This document shows, piece after piece, positions 1 to 12,065 of a DNA stretch of 64,000 nt; positions within the stretch are counted from its first letter, which is position 1, and each line of letters opens with the position of its first letter. Source of the stretch: Undaria pinnatifida. Taxonomy: Eukaryota > Sar > Phaeophyceae > Laminariales > Alariaceae. Position numbers and translations under genes: made by a program. The notes beneath the pieces were generated by a model that worked only from the letters and a program-made list of their open reading frames with translations, made no database searches and was not told the origin of the DNA. Location of the stretch: contig JABAKD010000021.1 in the NCBI GenBank assembly GCA_012845835.1, positions 3,498,206 to 3,562,205 of the forward strand. Reading direction: 5' to 3'.

Positions 1-1355
1 GTGGTTTTCCACCCATCAGCACCCAGTACAACCAGTGTCCGTGCTGATGCCTCCCAGAGAGACGAGCTCTGTGGTCAAACTACGAGACAGATATAACACA
101 TTGCTACACAACGCGGTGATCTGGCTATGCAATGAACAGGCACACGCTGGTAAAACGAAAATTTGCAAGCCAGCACACCAGCTACTTGCAAAAAAAAGGG
201 AAAGAGGGGTAAAAGAAAACCACAACAAGGAAGAAGACGAAAACAGAAAAACAATTGGAAACAAGGAACACAGGAAGGCACGAGAAAAATGGGAAAAAGC
301 ACAACAGCCAACAGGCAACTATTGATAGCTACAAAGCAGATGAAGCCATCCAACTAACGTTGGGGGTAATAGTCATTGGGTTCGACTGACCCTACTGCTG
401 TAGGAGTAGGAACATTGCGCATCGTCTATCACCTGCGCACCATGTCTGACGGCAGTGGTGCCCATACCGTCATCACCGGCCCCGTATCAAATACCAAAAC
501 GAAGCCAAATAGCAAAACCGACGCACCTCCGACGTCTCTGAGTCGAGGAGACCTTCCCCCGCCAGGCGTTCAGTGTTCGATGTGCGCACGCAAGCTAAGC
601 GAGTTCTCAGGGTACGCGAGTTCTCAGGGTGTCGGAATAAGCCAACCAATCCTTGCGGGTATGATTTTCAATCCTCCCTGGGTGGGATTGTAGGTGGTGT
701 CGTTTTATCGATATTATTGTGTTCAGTGCCTTATAATTCTGCCCACGAAAAACGAAAAGACCCTGTTTCTCAGCTCAAGAGTCAACTGTCAAGAGAAATC
801 GAAATTGCAACGCAGTGGATATTGCGCTTGCCACCCCCACGGCGCGTCGGGTGCGGGCCTGCGCGGTGCGGGCCCACGCGGTGCAAGACCAAGCGTCTCT
901 CCCTCTGTGGGTCCAACCCCCTAGACCCACGCCAACTCGGGGGCCGAAACGCCCCGGGGCGACTCCTCCACGAGGCCACACTAACCCAAGTAATTCCGAA
1001 AGACACCAACATCAACACGAACAACCAACGCCCTCAACAGTCTTTTTTTATAAATTCAAGACTTGCATCCTTGAAGTATCTACTGTACGTTTACTGCGCC
1101 CCCTTAATTTAACCTAGAACAAATAATATATCAATAAAATCGACAAAAAACTATGGACGTGTGTACTTAGTCCACTGTTAAACGTAAACGTGTACCACGT
1201 TCAGTTTGCGAGCCTGTGTGTATGATACACACTCGAAAGAAAGCTATACAATAGAGCCAAGAGTCGTACACTCAAAAACATGGTTCCTGGTAGACGTAAG
1301 TCAGCACAACAGTAAATATGTACATACCAATTAGTTTTATGAGCTTGTATGGTAC
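1..1355. other. Intergenic DNA, no gene recognised
   Basis: Short open frames occur on both strands but none has a recognisable domain, good splice context or consistent composition. A small direct duplication (about 15 nt) lies near 598-630, and a GC-rich stretch at 840-960 has repeated GCGGTGCGGGCC-like words. I see nothing else. Confidence 0.5.
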
Positions 1356-1515
1356 TTGTACTCGTACGTACAGGAAATAATAATAGGACCCCTCCCATCA
1401 AATGAAAAAACTCACCCACATAGTATATTACATGTACCAACAACGCAGCTTGCAAATATGAGTATCGACCCTAAATTCGTCGAACTCACAGCGGACGTCC
1501 TTGGAATAGTTCTTT
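1356..1515 (+). repeat. Copy of dispersed repeat family B (MSIDPKF tail)
   Basis: This matches the reverse complement of the 464-bp unit at 4249-5642: the same order of a GGACCCCTCCCAT word, ACTCACCCACATAGTATATTAC, then the CGCAGCTTGCAAATATGAG tail ending in GACGTCCTTG. The tail could encode QLANMSIDPKFVELTADV-like residues, but no frame extends beyond it. Confidence 0.75.
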
Positions 1516-2574
1516 AAAATGCTAAACAGCAGAGCCAATGAAGCAGTCAAAAAGGTAAAAAATACCCCCCCGAGAAAAGTAAATAAGAAAGACCTGGGGA
1601 AAACGATCTACTGGTACAACTGTAGCTCGTTGTGTCGAGCGCTCCAATGTGCTTCCCTGGTGAGCTGTTGTCTTGCACATGAAGAAGCGATGATCTTCGT
1701 ACCATTATACTGCTGCGTAGATATGGTTGTGAAGTGATGCTTCTGCTGCTGATGACGATAAACGATTGATGATCGGTGTAGACCTGATATTGATGACCGT
1801 GAAGAAGGTGTGCAGCAACTCAGCTCGCGATGCTGTCATGACGTGATGGTCCAACCGGAAGACAGATCGATCGCACCGAATAAAAAATGCGGCGCAATAT
1901 AAATTTCATCCTCATCGAAGAACAAGAAACTGTGGAACCCCAAATGTTTGTGCATTTTCCTCGAGAGCAGATGGTGGCCGATGAACATGCTGGTTTGATG
2001 TCATGGCGAGATCTCGACAAGTACGTAGCTGGCCCATGATGTGGTTGAGATTTGGTGGCCATGTGCATGATGAAGGCGTTGGTGCTGGTGTCGTTGAACT
2101 GGCCGCTGCTGAATAAGTAGATGGCCATATGCCCCGCGTTCATCCTGGCGTGAATGTGCTGAAAAATCAATGACTATTCGTTGTGCAGCTGTGTATCCTA
2201 ATGCTTGCGCTTAAAGTATGCCGGCTACAGGGATGCCTAGGAGGGAAGCTTGTGTCGAGCGTGGCCGATGGAATGGTGTTGTCGGTGCTAGCCCCTGTTG
2301 CAAATATCGTTACTCTTTCCGTAGCAAGTACTGCCATTGTACGAGTAGTCGCTGATGATTCTTGATGGCTGATGAAGTTGATGCCGGTTGAAAACTGATG
2401 TGCGATAAGAAAGGCGCCTGTGATTGATATCGCCGATGCCTTCTCGATGCGATGTACTCGTAGTGGTATGGATAGCAGTTGGTGGGTGTTGTCTATGGTG
2501 GTAGTACTGGCTGGAGCACTACTTTTGATGTAGAATTGGCCATGTAGAGAAGTGCCGTTCCACCAGGCCTCCGG
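1516..2574. other. Intergenic DNA, no gene recognised
   Basis: No domain-bearing frame was found. The right end (about 2540 onward) may belong to the copia fossil that follows, but no further integrase motif can be read there. Confidence 0.4.
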
Positions 2575-2575
2575 A

Positions 2576-2905
2576 GCGTCACTTCGTGGATCTATCGGGG
2601 CAACAGCCTAGATCTGCCGGCGGTGCGGAGTACTTGATGATGATTGTCGACGACTACTCGCGGATGGGATGGCCTTATTTTTTAAACGGTATTCTGACGT
2701 CCCGATGGCCTTCGCTGGTTTTCTGGCGGACATTAACGCCAGAGGTACCGTGTCCATCGTCGAGTGCATTCGCTCGGACAACGGCACGGAATTTACTAAG
2801 CCGGAGTTCGTGGCGTCACTCAACGACTGTGGGATTCACCGCGAGTACACGCCGGTCAACTCCCCGGAGCACGACGGTTTGGTTGAGCCTAAACGAGGGT
2901 AACCA
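2576..2905 (+). pseudogene. Ty1/copia integrase-core fragment, frameshifted
   Basis: Two overlapping + frames together read as the catalytic core of a retroviral-type integrase. The first (from about 2586) gives DLSGQQP...GGAEYLMMIVDDYSRMGWPYFL, with the first catalytic Asp in VDDYSR. The second (from about 2669) resumes with KRYSDVPMAFAGFLADI and carries RSDNGTEF (second Asp) and HREYTPVNSPEHDGLVE (final Glu). The frame change falls near 2670-2690. The first stop after the core is at about 2900, so the RT and RNase H that should follow are missing. No LTRs are visible nearby. This is an old, truncated insertion and not a functional gene. Confidence 0.8.
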
Positions 2906-4248
2906 CATATGCCGTGTTTTCCCCAATCGCAAACATGAACGTGCAAATGCCTATTGGTTTGTTCTGTGCATGGTGCAATGCTGTGTGCAGTTTGAGGGGG
3001 ATCACAACTGCTGTACATACGTCGGGACGCCTCTCTGCCGTAAGCAGAGACCCGTGTACAGATAAGAATTTGAAGTATTTTCTCCTCGATTATGGCCGTT
3101 CATCTTATTGCTGCGTGCATGATAGCTTAACAGCAGTGTAGATCTTGCTGTACGCGTAGTAGCTTCATAGACTTTGAACATACTTCGACGTGTGCAAACG
3201 TGAGAAAAGTTCCGTCGAGATATAATGCTCCGTTTCTCCGAGTGTGATACGTACTCGTCGCTCGGACGCGTCGCGCAGATGCTGAAGAGTTCTCTCCGAG
3301 TCTGGTACATGTTTTTTTAGCGTGTAAGAGTTAAAATAGAAGCTCCAGATGTATGCCCCGTTTGAGCTGATTTGCCAACGCCCTGCCGCACGTCTACAGC
3401 TGTTGGTCTTCTCTTCATATTGTAAAAATTACACGAGGACAAATTATGTCTCGTACTTCGTACTACTGGGTAGGTTGAAGAAGCGGCTTTCATAACGACA
3501 CCGCGCGTCTTAATATCGTGAAACCGGACTCCTTACCTGCTACACGCGTGATAGCTCGAGCAGTCTCCTTACCTTCTTTGCGCGTGATAGCGTGACAGCA
3601 GTCTTCTCTCTTGCTTATTCCTGGTGACCTTGACGTCGATGCGATATCACGATGTCGAGGCTGATCTTAATTTTTGAAGAAAATTACCTCGCACTGCAGA
3701 AAGTGGAGACCGTTCTTCGAACTTCTTGGAAGAGCCGTTGCTCGGTGCCAGTCGATGGGTAGATCAATGGCGACGGGGCTCATGACCTGAAGGAATGATG
3801 TGTATCGAGGCTCTAGCTCCATGATAAGAGCTGTAGAGGAGGCACCGAAGTGTCTGTAAAGATCCCTTTGAAGAAGACAATGCATTGTTTTAAAAGGCGA
3901 CTACTTGGCCAAACGAAGAAAGAAGAAGAGAGAAAGAGGAAGGAGAAGGAGAAATAGGAGGAGGAATAAGAGTGATCGAGGTGGATGGGTGATGCTATCC
4001 CCTGATCACGGAACTATGTCCAATCTATGGGCAGGTGTACTCTACGGCAGCCCGTCCTGTTCCCTGCAACGTTCTATGTAACGTCCGTGTAACGTTATAA
4101 GTAACTTCATCTGCAACGCTACAAGTAACGTTATCTGTAACGCTCTTCTGATACTTATGGTGGCAAGATGATTGCCCTGTACTACGATCAACTTCCCGAT
4201 ACAGGTACAAGTAGGTTGATTCTAATACAGTATGCCGGCTAGAAAAAA
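2906..4248. other. Intergenic DNA, minor short repeats only
   Basis: No gene is supported. A purine-rich (GAAGAAG) stretch lies at 3915-3975 and imperfect GTAACGTTAT-type repeats at 4066-4147. The sequence just left of 4249 is unlike the end of the 464-bp unit, so the array starts sharply there. Confidence 0.4.
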
Positions 4249-5642
4249 CAACCTCCCATGTATTTTGCCGCATATTTTGTATTTTATAAAAATATTTCAA
4301 GGACGTCAGCCGTGAGTTCGACGAATTTCGGGTCAATACTCATATTTTCAAGCTGCGTTGTTGGTACTTGTAATATACTATGTGGGCGAGTTTTTCCATA
4401 ATGGGAGGGGGGTCATATTGCTCTGTTGAAAAACAAACACATATATATACGAGTACATACATATTTTATAAAAACATTTCAAGGACGTCAGCCGTGAGTT
4501 CGACGAATTTCAGGTCAACATTCATATTTGCAAGCTGCGTTGTTGGTACTTGTAATATACCAAATGAGTGAGTTTTTATTCGAAGGGGTCCTATTTCTTG
4601 TTCACTATCGTGGTAAGTGTTGGTATTTTTACTCTAGGTGGGGAATTTTGAGCTAGGTCTAACATCACATCTTATTTATAAATTTATTACTGTAGTTTCC
4701 CGCATACTTCTCCAACCTCCCATGTATTTTGCCGCATATTTTGTATTTTATAAAAATATTTCAAGGACGTCAGCCGTGAGTTCGACGAATTTCGGGTCAA
4801 TACTCATATTTTCAAGCTGCGTTGTTGGTACTTGTAATATACTATGTGGGCGAGTTTTTCCATAATGGGAGGGGGGTCATATTGCTCTGTTGAAAAACAA
4901 ACACATATATATACGAGTACATACATATTTTATAAAAACATTTCAAGGACGTCAGCCGTGAGTTCGACGAATTTCAGGTCAACATTCATATTTGCAAGCT
5001 GCGTTGTTGGTACTTGTAATATACCAAATGAGTGAGTTTTTATTCGAAGGGGTCCTATTTCTTGTTCACTATCGTGGTAAGTGTTGGTATTTTTACTCTA
5101 GGTGGGGAATTTTGAGCTAGGTCTAACATCACATCTTATTTATAAATTTATTACTGTAGTTTCCCGCATACTTCTCCAACCTCCCATGTATTTTGCCGCA
5201 TATTTTGTATTTTATAAAAATATTTCAAGGACGTCAGCCGTGAGTTCGACGAATTTCGGGTCAATACTCATATTTTCAAGCTGCGTTGTTGGTACTTGTA
5301 ATATACTATGTGGGCGAGTTTTTCCATAATGGGAGGGGGGTCATATTGCTCTGTTGAAAAACAAACACATATATATACGAGTACATACATATTTTATAAA
5401 AACATTTCAAGGACGTCAGCCGTGAGTTCGACGAATTTCAGGTCAACATTCATATTTGCAAGCTGCGTTGTTGGTACTTGTAATATACCAAATGAGTGAG
5501 TTTTTATTCGAAGGGGTCCTATTTCTTGTTCACTATAGTGGTAAGTGTTGGTATTTTTACTCTAGGTGGGGAATTTTGAGCTAGGTCTAACATCACATCT
5601 TATTTATAAATTTATTACTGTAGTTTCCCGCATACTTCTCCA
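4249..5642 (-). repeat. Three tandem copies of a 464-bp unit (family B)
   Basis: Units start at 4249, 4713 and 5177. By eye they are identical except for one base near position 360 of the unit (C in copies 1-2, A in copy 3, about 5534). Each unit is itself an old internal duplication: two diverged halves each contain the inverted tail (AAGGACGTCAGCCGTGAGTTCGACGAATTTC...CAAGCTGCGTTG, written here in pieces) followed by a GTACTTGTAATATAC word and a G-rich box. Near identity means very recent amplification, or an assembly duplication. Repeated open frames inside it (for example 4380-4571) are repeat-derived and not genes. Confidence 0.95.
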
Positions 5643-6207
5643 TCATATGTATGGTAGGCGGTTTATTTTTGTCCGCATCTAGAATTATGATGCTCAGTTT
5701 ACTCAAGGTAGTGACTACGAATCAAATAATGCCAATGGACTGCAGAGTATATGTTCCAATAGTCACGACCCGTGACAAGCCCTAAAAAATACGTATCTGC
5801 CAACCCCCTTGCACTTCCCGATTACTAATTACCTTTTCCTCCACGAACTTAGCACAGATGCATAGCTGTAAATTGAATTATTTCGCAAAATCTCAGCCTG
5901 AAACCCATAGTTATCAAGTTGTTGACATCTCCCGCGTACGTCCGTAACGGAACTTATTGGAAAATACAAAGGATACTCCACTAACGTTGGTTCTCGGGTT
6001 AAGGGCCCCGCCAGCCAGAACTGTCTTTGCTGAAGCAGGCCACCATCCTCCACGTCGTACTTGTCGCAGCATCCGTCTTGTGGCTTAAACGAAAATTTTG
6101 TAACCTGTTTGCATTGCCCTTTGTTCCGCCCGCTTTCCTTTCCCGTGCGCGACACAGAAAGTCACCGCAAGCTGATATTCCGGCCGGCGGAGATTGCATA
6201 TATCACC
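5643..6207. other. Region upstream of the NLR-like gene
   Basis: No separate gene is seen. The frame used by the downstream exon stays open from about 6061, but the ATG at 6208 has the better context (caccATGGG), so most of this stretch is taken as promoter and 5' UTR. No clear TATA box or operator is visible. Confidence 0.35.
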
Positions 6208-6702
6208 ATGGGCTTCCTGTGTTCGAACCGGTGTGCTTCGAGAACACGTTCAAACGTTACCTTCGAGCGCCTTCAAACCGCCTTTGGAGGACTTGTAACG
6301 GCTACCTTGCATGTCGGCAACATGACGCCTTTGGCTCCAGTTTGTGCAACCCTGCAAAGCATGAGGCAAACCTTAGAAAAGGTTCAAGGTTGCAAGGAAC
6401 GCCTGACAGAGCTACACCACCATTGTGAGCTGATCACTACGTACGTGATCTTACAGGATGGTATAGATGGATCGCAGCTAGACATCACCCCTCTGAAGAA
6501 CCGCGTCGACGAGTTGAACGACGTCGTCCAGACCTATGCACAAAAGACTCGATGCAGAGCGTACCTACACTTTTTCCTTTGGGGTGACGATATTGATAGT
6601 TTAAAGCGCGGCATCGACACGGTCGTGTGCGTCATGGGCCTTGCAGCATCTGCCAGGGCTGCAATCGCAGATGAAGATTGGACCAAGAGGTTTGCCCATT
6701 TG
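6208..6702 (+). CDS. NLR-like receptor, exon 1: helical N-terminal domain
   Basis: Exon 1 encodes 165 residues beginning MGFLCSNRC. The start is chosen at 6208 for its caccATGG context; an in-frame ATG at 6061 is possible but sits in weaker context. After about residue 17 the sequence reads as long amphipathic helices (a valine/leucine-rich stretch about 20-60, then charged helices with LKNRVDEL and DIDSLKRGIDTVV). This spacing resembles the four-helix N-terminal domains of cell-death effectors and NLRs (RPW8/HeLo/MLKL type), but that is inference without a search. The exon ends in phase 0 at a strong donor (CATTTG|GTGAGT). Gly2 with Cys5, Ser6 and Cys9 hints at N-terminal acylation, although Phe3 is unfavourable for myristoylation. 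It is joined to the next exon because both sides are phase 0 and NLRs need such a domain. Confidence 0.65.
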
Positions 6703-7601
6703 GTGAGTGACAAGGTGTTAAGAGTTCGCGATACAACCTTGAACTTCGACCAACATAAACGTATTATCGTTTCATTTCAAAGCCCAAGATGGTCAGCAAA
6801 CCACCGTTTCACTAGTACTGTTAATCTCGCCCCGGTGGGCAACAAACGTGAGTTCAGCGTTACGGTCATCGACCTGGCCTTCATCTCTCGAACAACTGTC
6901 GAACATGGCAGACGATCTGACGGGTTTGCGTCCACCACCCCCACCCTCTAATGGCGGGCGTCGTTTGGAATCGCTATAATTAAGGTATTCGCCTGGAGCG
7001 GTTTCCTCTGCTCGTTGCCAATAGCTAGAATAAGGAACATTATTACAATTCCAATTGAAAGTTCACCCTATCATGGACATTATGCTTGAGATACAGGCTG
7101 CTGATCTCGTTGCGGCTGGTTGCGGATAGTCTCGTCGAAATGCTAGATTCCAGAAACTTCGGAATATCGGTCGGTGAAGCATCAACATGCTAAATTCCTG
7201 TAGTGGAAAATGACAGTCGGAACAGCGTGAACGAATAATGTTACCAAGGCGCCTCTGCCTGAAGATGTCCGGACCACGCAATGTTTGTCGTCACTTTTCA
7301 TGGAAATGCATACGTTCGGTATAATGGAATAATTGCCCATCTCAGACCGTCAGGGGTGCAGGTGCTTGTTAGTGGTTGATCGAAACTCGTACCACGATCG
7401 CAGAACAACCCGTACCTTCCAAGACGCTGCGGAAGCATGGCTTCGATATGACAAAGTACGTACACCTAATAGATTAACGCGTTTTAGATATCACGAATGT
7501 AAATCTATAATCAAATCAAGTCTACAATGAACGTTCCTTGCATGAACTCTCGGACCGCCGGAACGAACCCCTCCCCTCCTCTCTCCCCCACCTGCACGCA
7601 G
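6703..7601 (+). other. Predicted phase-0 intron of the NLR-like gene
   Basis: It starts GTGAGT and ends in a pyrimidine-rich run followed by GCACGCAG. The 5' frame runs on into it to a stop at 6951 with no recognisable domain. An alternative is that the downstream gene starts at an ATG inside this segment (7527) and exon 1 is a separate gene. Confidence 0.6.
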
Positions 7602-9806
7602 GAGGCGATCGTGGGAGAATTACAAGCGAGTTCGGAGAGAGCACACGTCACGACCGAGTTGGCTCCAGTGCCAAAGAACGCTCCGCGGGCCAAAGGGTGG
7701 CACATCGTTCGCACGGCCGCGATGCGTTTAGTACATACGTGTCTTAGCGACCAAGAAGAACAAGGAGTTGTGGGCATTGTAGGCCGAAGTGGGTCGGGAA
7801 AAACCACGCTTGCAGCTGCTGTTGTAGGGGCGCGAGGGGGATGCTTTCAATCGTGCAATGACAGCGATAACGAAGAGGTCCTTGCCGAGATCGATCGTGT
7901 CAGGCAGATGTTTCCTGATGGCGTTGTGTGGCTACGTGTCGGAAGGGGGGCAAATGCTCCCGATCGTCTGCGCGAGTTGATGCAAGATCTAGCTAAACGA
8001 TTGTACAACGATGTGATGGAACGTGTTATTGAAGCTCCCCAGTTGGGGGAGGACGGCACTAGCTACATCCGGAAGGCTGTCACTAGTGGCAATGGGGGTA
8101 AGGGTCTTTGCTGCTTGGTAGTGGCAGACGATGTGTGGGAAGCGGAGGTCGTCGACCAATTGCGGGAAACAGGCATGCGAGTGCTTATCACCACACGGGA
8201 ACGATCGCTCGTGGACGAGGGTTTGAGAGTGTCAGTGGAGAGGCTGACCGATCCCGAGGCGAACGACTTGCTACGTGCAACAGTCGGACTCTCCAGGGGC
8301 GCTGACTTGCCAGAGGAGGCGACAAGCATTCTCGACCGATGCGACAATGTTGCAATGTATGTAGAGTTTGTTGGGAGATGGAGCATTTTGCAGACAGGCG
8401 ATGATGGCGTTCCCCAGGACACAAGCGCCTGGCAGGAGGTTGTGCGGGCCATTGACGAAACCCTGAACGAGCAGGATGGTGAGCGAAAAGACAAACGACT
8501 GGCTATCTTACACGCTGGTTTTAAGTATCTCCGGAGTAGGGACGTTTTGGCGCAAGAGCTATACATGGCGCTCGCCGTTCTACCCGACGGTCACCCCTTT
8601 ACAGTTTCTGACGCGGCTGTGCTTCTGTTTGATGATGGGAAGGGCCGGCACAGCGTGAGCTGTGCGAAACGGGTTATCGTGATACTGGAGCAATGGGCCG
8701 TGATAACACCCGACGGAACAGATGTGTACCACATGCACGACGCACACACAGCTTTTGGAAAGGAAAATTTGATCGCCCATGAGGTCGTTCGCGAAGACGC
8801 GGTGCGTAGATGGACAGCTATGATTTCGGCGCCAGCCTTTTTGTGTGCGGCTGATACATTCACAGTGGTGTCAATGTGGCGGGCTCTAGAGCGTGTCAAG
8901 GGCGTCTCGTGGCGAGTGTGTCGCAAATACCATGCCGAACTGGACGCGATGAACGTGTCAAACGAGTTGTTTAGGAAAACTGCTGAATCATTAGCCGTGC
9001 TGCACTATGCCGAAGGTGACTACCTTGGCGCAGAAATGCTCATGCAAGGCATCCTGGGCAGGTGTTATGATGACGCGGAAGCTGATCCGACAGTGGTAAT
9101 GAGTGCATTGTGGTTTTGCATGGAGGGGGCCCGGCTGAAAGGCGACGCCAAAACGACGGATCTGTTACGCCGTCAGCTTGAGCCTTTGCTGGAGAAGCGA
9201 CGGCAGGAATCGAGTTTCGGGCTGGCAAACAGCGACGACGCGGAAAAGTGCTTACTGTTGCACATGTTCGGCCTCTTCTGCTTTCAGATGGAAGACAAGG
9301 AAGAAGCAGAGAGTTTGCACCGACAGGCCCTCGAAGCCCAACAACGATGCAACTTGGGCGAGTGCCACCCTCTAGTAGCTCACACGATGTACTCGCTGGG
9401 GGTCTGTCTGCGGGACAACGGGCGGTTGCCGGAGGCGGAGATGTATTTACGACGAAGCGTCGATTCTTTTCAGGCAAGGCTGGCGTCTGATGACCTACAG
9501 GTGGCATACTCCATTCGCAAGTTGGCTTGCGTCGTTAGGGAGTCCGAACGGCCCAGCGAGGCGGTGAAACTCTTCAAGCAGTCCTTGGAAATATTTAGGA
9601 CTAGGTTAGACCCCAATAACTTGCAGGTGGCCGTCACGTTGCATGAGCTAGGTCGTAGCTTCCTAGCAGCTGGGCTGCTCCCAGAAGCGAAGACTTCATT
9701 GCAAGAAGCCCTATCTATCAAAGACACGCTCACCGTGGCACCTGATGGCGGGAAGCTATCGAACTTAGAGCACGATCTGGAGTCCTGTGGGTCGCGAGTT
9801 GGGTAG
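7602..9806 (+). CDS. NB-ARC-TPR receptor-like protein (NLR-type), main exon
   Basis: This exon encodes 734 residues (an in-frame ATG lies 25 codons upstream at 7527). Counting from 7602, the NB-ARC ATPase shows the P-loop GRSGSGKTT (61-69), kinase-2 LVVADDVWE (172-180), RNBS-B RVLITTRE (193-200), a GLPL-equivalent CDNVAMYVEFVG (247-258) and the MHD motif HMHDAHTAF (377-385). The region from about 549 to 715 contains four repeats of about 42 residues of kinesin-light-chain-type TPR (for example HTMYSLGVCLRDNGRLPEAEMYLRRSV). NB-ARC proteins switch between ADP and ATP states to signal; TPRs here take the ligand- or partner-sensing place of LRRs. NB-ARC-TPR candidate immune receptors are known from brown algae. 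All key nucleotide-binding residues are present, so it looks intact. It ends at a TAG at 9804-9806. Confidence 0.92.
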   Translation, partial: EAIVGELQASSERAHVTTELAPVPKNAPRAKGWHIVRTAAMRLVHTCLSDQEEQGVVGIVGRSGSGKTTLAAAVVGARGGCFQSCNDSDNEEVLAEIDRVRQMFPDGVVWLRVGRGANAPDRLRELMQDLAKRLYNDVMERVIEAPQLGEDGTSYIRKAVTSGNGGKGLCCLVVADDVWEAEVVDQLRETGMRVLITTRERSLVDEGLRVSVERLTDPEANDLLRATVGLSRGADLPEEATSILDRCDNVAMYVEFVGRWSILQTGDDGVPQDTSAWQEVVRAIDETLNEQDGERKDKRLAILHAGFKYLRSRDVLAQELYMALAVLPDGHPFTVSDAAVLLFDDGKGRHSVSCAKRVIVILEQWAVITPDGTDVYHMHDAHTAFGKENLIAHEVVREDAVRRWTAMISAPAFLCAADTFTVVSMWRALERVKGVSWRVCRKYHAELDAMNVSNELFRKTAESLAVLHYAEGDYLGAEMLMQGILGRCYDDAEADPTVVMSALWFCMEGARLKGDAKTTDLLRRQLEPLLEKRRQESSFGLANSDDAEKCLLLHMFGLFCFQMEDKEEAESLHRQALEAQQRCNLGECHPLVAHTMYSLGVCLRDNGRLPEAEMYLRRSVDSFQARLASDDLQVAYSIRKLACVVRESERPSEAVKLFKQSLEIFRTRLDPNNLQVAVTLHELGRSFLAAGLLPEAKTSLQEALSIKDTLTVAPDGGKLSNLEHDLESCGSRVG

Positions 9807-12065
9807 GCAAGGACAGTAGAATGTGTAATGACGCCGATCTGTCATCGCCGAGCAGTGCCCAAGGGAATCTGCACTTTAAATGGTAAACGGGGCTCGCTGC
9901 AGGGTGTCTTGGGGGTAATACGTTGAGTACCATGTACATTGTTTGTCAAAGCTTACGTCAACGCATTGAAAGGACATGTGCCTCTCGAACTGTATGTTAT
10001 TTGGTGCACGCTGTTGTGTTGACCCGTTTACTGTTTTGTGAGGTATGGCTTGTGTTTTGGGCGATATTGATTTTGTCGTGGAAAAAGAGGAATTTTTGGC
10101 GTAACATATGAACTAACACAGTGTTAATAGTAGCACAATGTCGACGTTGCGAACGAGAAGATCAGATCGATGTCATTATGATGAGTTCAACGATGGGTTT
10201 TTGTCGACTGAGAGCAACGAACTTCAGGCAAGTGGAAACCTTTTTTTTCGATCGGAGTCAGCTGGCGCCTGCCTTGCTGCTACTGCGGCGTGCAGATACT
10301 ACTGTGGTGATGTGCGGATGCACTGCTACAAGCTTCTTCGGTGTTACGCTGCATGCCCTTGCACGTTTTCAAGGAGATGTATTGCCTAGACAATCGCAGT
10401 TGCAGGCAACTGCAGCAATACTGTAGTGTGGGGTAGGTAACTGAAATCATTGCGTAAATTACGGTGCCCCGAATGAAGCACGCCGATTAACTCACCTACT
10501 CCTGTCTACCCCAAGCCGGAGGTTGCCCTCGGCATATTATAAACCCATCTCAAGCTCGTAAATGCAAACGGGAAATAAACAAATCCCGGATTGATCCATG
10601 TGGTATGGACCTTTGGTAATTCGGTGAAACAGTCAAGACAGATGTTGTTTGAGTTTGAGGGGCGTGAGTTCGATTCTTCCTGTCACAACAGACAAAAGTT
10701 GCTTTTTGTTTTCCATTTTTATGTAATACGAGGAGGTATCGTTTTTCGTGAGCGTTTCTACTTTGCTTTTCTTAGAAAAAAAAAATCTCGTTCCAGGCAC
10801 TCCTTCCGGTTTTCTATGTTTTGTTTCGTTTAAACTGCTGCTGTAGTTGCTAAGAAGACCGACTTTGAGATTGAAAACGTGCGTTCGATTCTCGCAGAGT
10901 CACAGGCGGGGTCGCTTCGTTTTGTTATTACATATTTTACGTTGTAGCGTTCTTTATTTATACGGCTTTTTGCTCGGTTTTTGTTGGGGGGAGGTTCTCA
11001 TTCAAGGCAGGAATCATGTTTCTATTTTTTTGTTTAGCTTTTTCTACTGCTGCTGTATGTAGCTCCTAATTTCTTATTTGCCTTGCTTTTTATTGTTTTA
11101 TTTGTGGAGTTCGATTCTGGTAGAGGCACTGGCAGAGTTGTTTATTTAGCATTTTTACATATTATATAGGGTTTCTGCGTAGATTTAACAGGAAAAAAAT
11201 TGAACAAAAAAAATGGTGTCTTCCTTCTTCTGTTTTATATTTTTCACCCGGCTCTTGCGGGCGGTTCGAAAAATAACAAAAACTGTTCGTACCAGCTAGG
11301 TAGTAAGCAAGCCGCAGGCGAGAGGTGAGAGCGCGAGGACTCACTCGCACCAAACTTCTGTGGATTTCAAAGCCCCGACCTGCCTAGAGCACTACACACA
11401 GAACAAGACTATCCCTATCCGCTTGGTGCGGCAGCAGTGTTAGTAGCGCAAGACCGATGCTGCTAGTTTTTGGCCGTATGGTGGGCGATAGCTTCCGTAC
11501 TCTCCATTGGTGTGAGCTGGTCTCCGTCCATAGCGACCTCTCGTACTCGTTTTCCACGCAATACCACTAAATAAAGTGTGTTTTGTGTTTTGAGAACCTC
11601 CAAGATTCCAAGCACACGGCATCACACCCCTTATCAGGGGGGGTGGGGCGGCAACATGAGCAGTATACATACAAGGCTGCATGTATTCAACGGTGGCGGG
11701 CCCGGTAGCTACCACCGCAGTCGTCAACGGCGTGGGGTGACCTCTCAGGAAAGATCTCAATTTTACCCCGCGAAGCACAGATCCCAGGAGCTTGACTCAG
11801 TATTTCAGAGCAATGGAGTTCCCTCTAACGAGACGAGCCCCAACCCCTTGCTGAGGCGATGAAGCATTACGAGCACCAAGGGCCATACGCTGCTAATAAG
11901 TTTCATTTGAGGGTGCGATGACTGCTCTAGACGTGTAGTCTATGCTGTCTGCTGCTATGCTCTTTCTTGCTGGCCAGAAAAAAACTATCTCGCATGTGCT
12001 CCGCATGTCACAGCGACCGGGCTACTCACACTGATGTACACTCAACTTACTTTGTTTCGTAAATA
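9807..12065. other. Intergenic DNA with degenerate tRNA-like B boxes
   Basis: No protein gene is supported. GTTCGATTCT words (like the Pol III B box) recur near 10668, 10890 and 11107, the first two followed by T-rich tracts; a CTGCTGCTG...TAGCTCCTA word near 11046 recurs near 14497. They suggest diverged copies of a tRNA-related repeat, but no cloverleaf can be folded. Confidence 0.35.

Noticed and set aside
6703-6951. Continuation of the exon-1 frame of the NLR-like gene to a stop at 6951
   Set aside because: A strong GTGAGT donor at 6703 and a phase-0 acceptor at 7602 give a better model; the continuation has no NLR motif.
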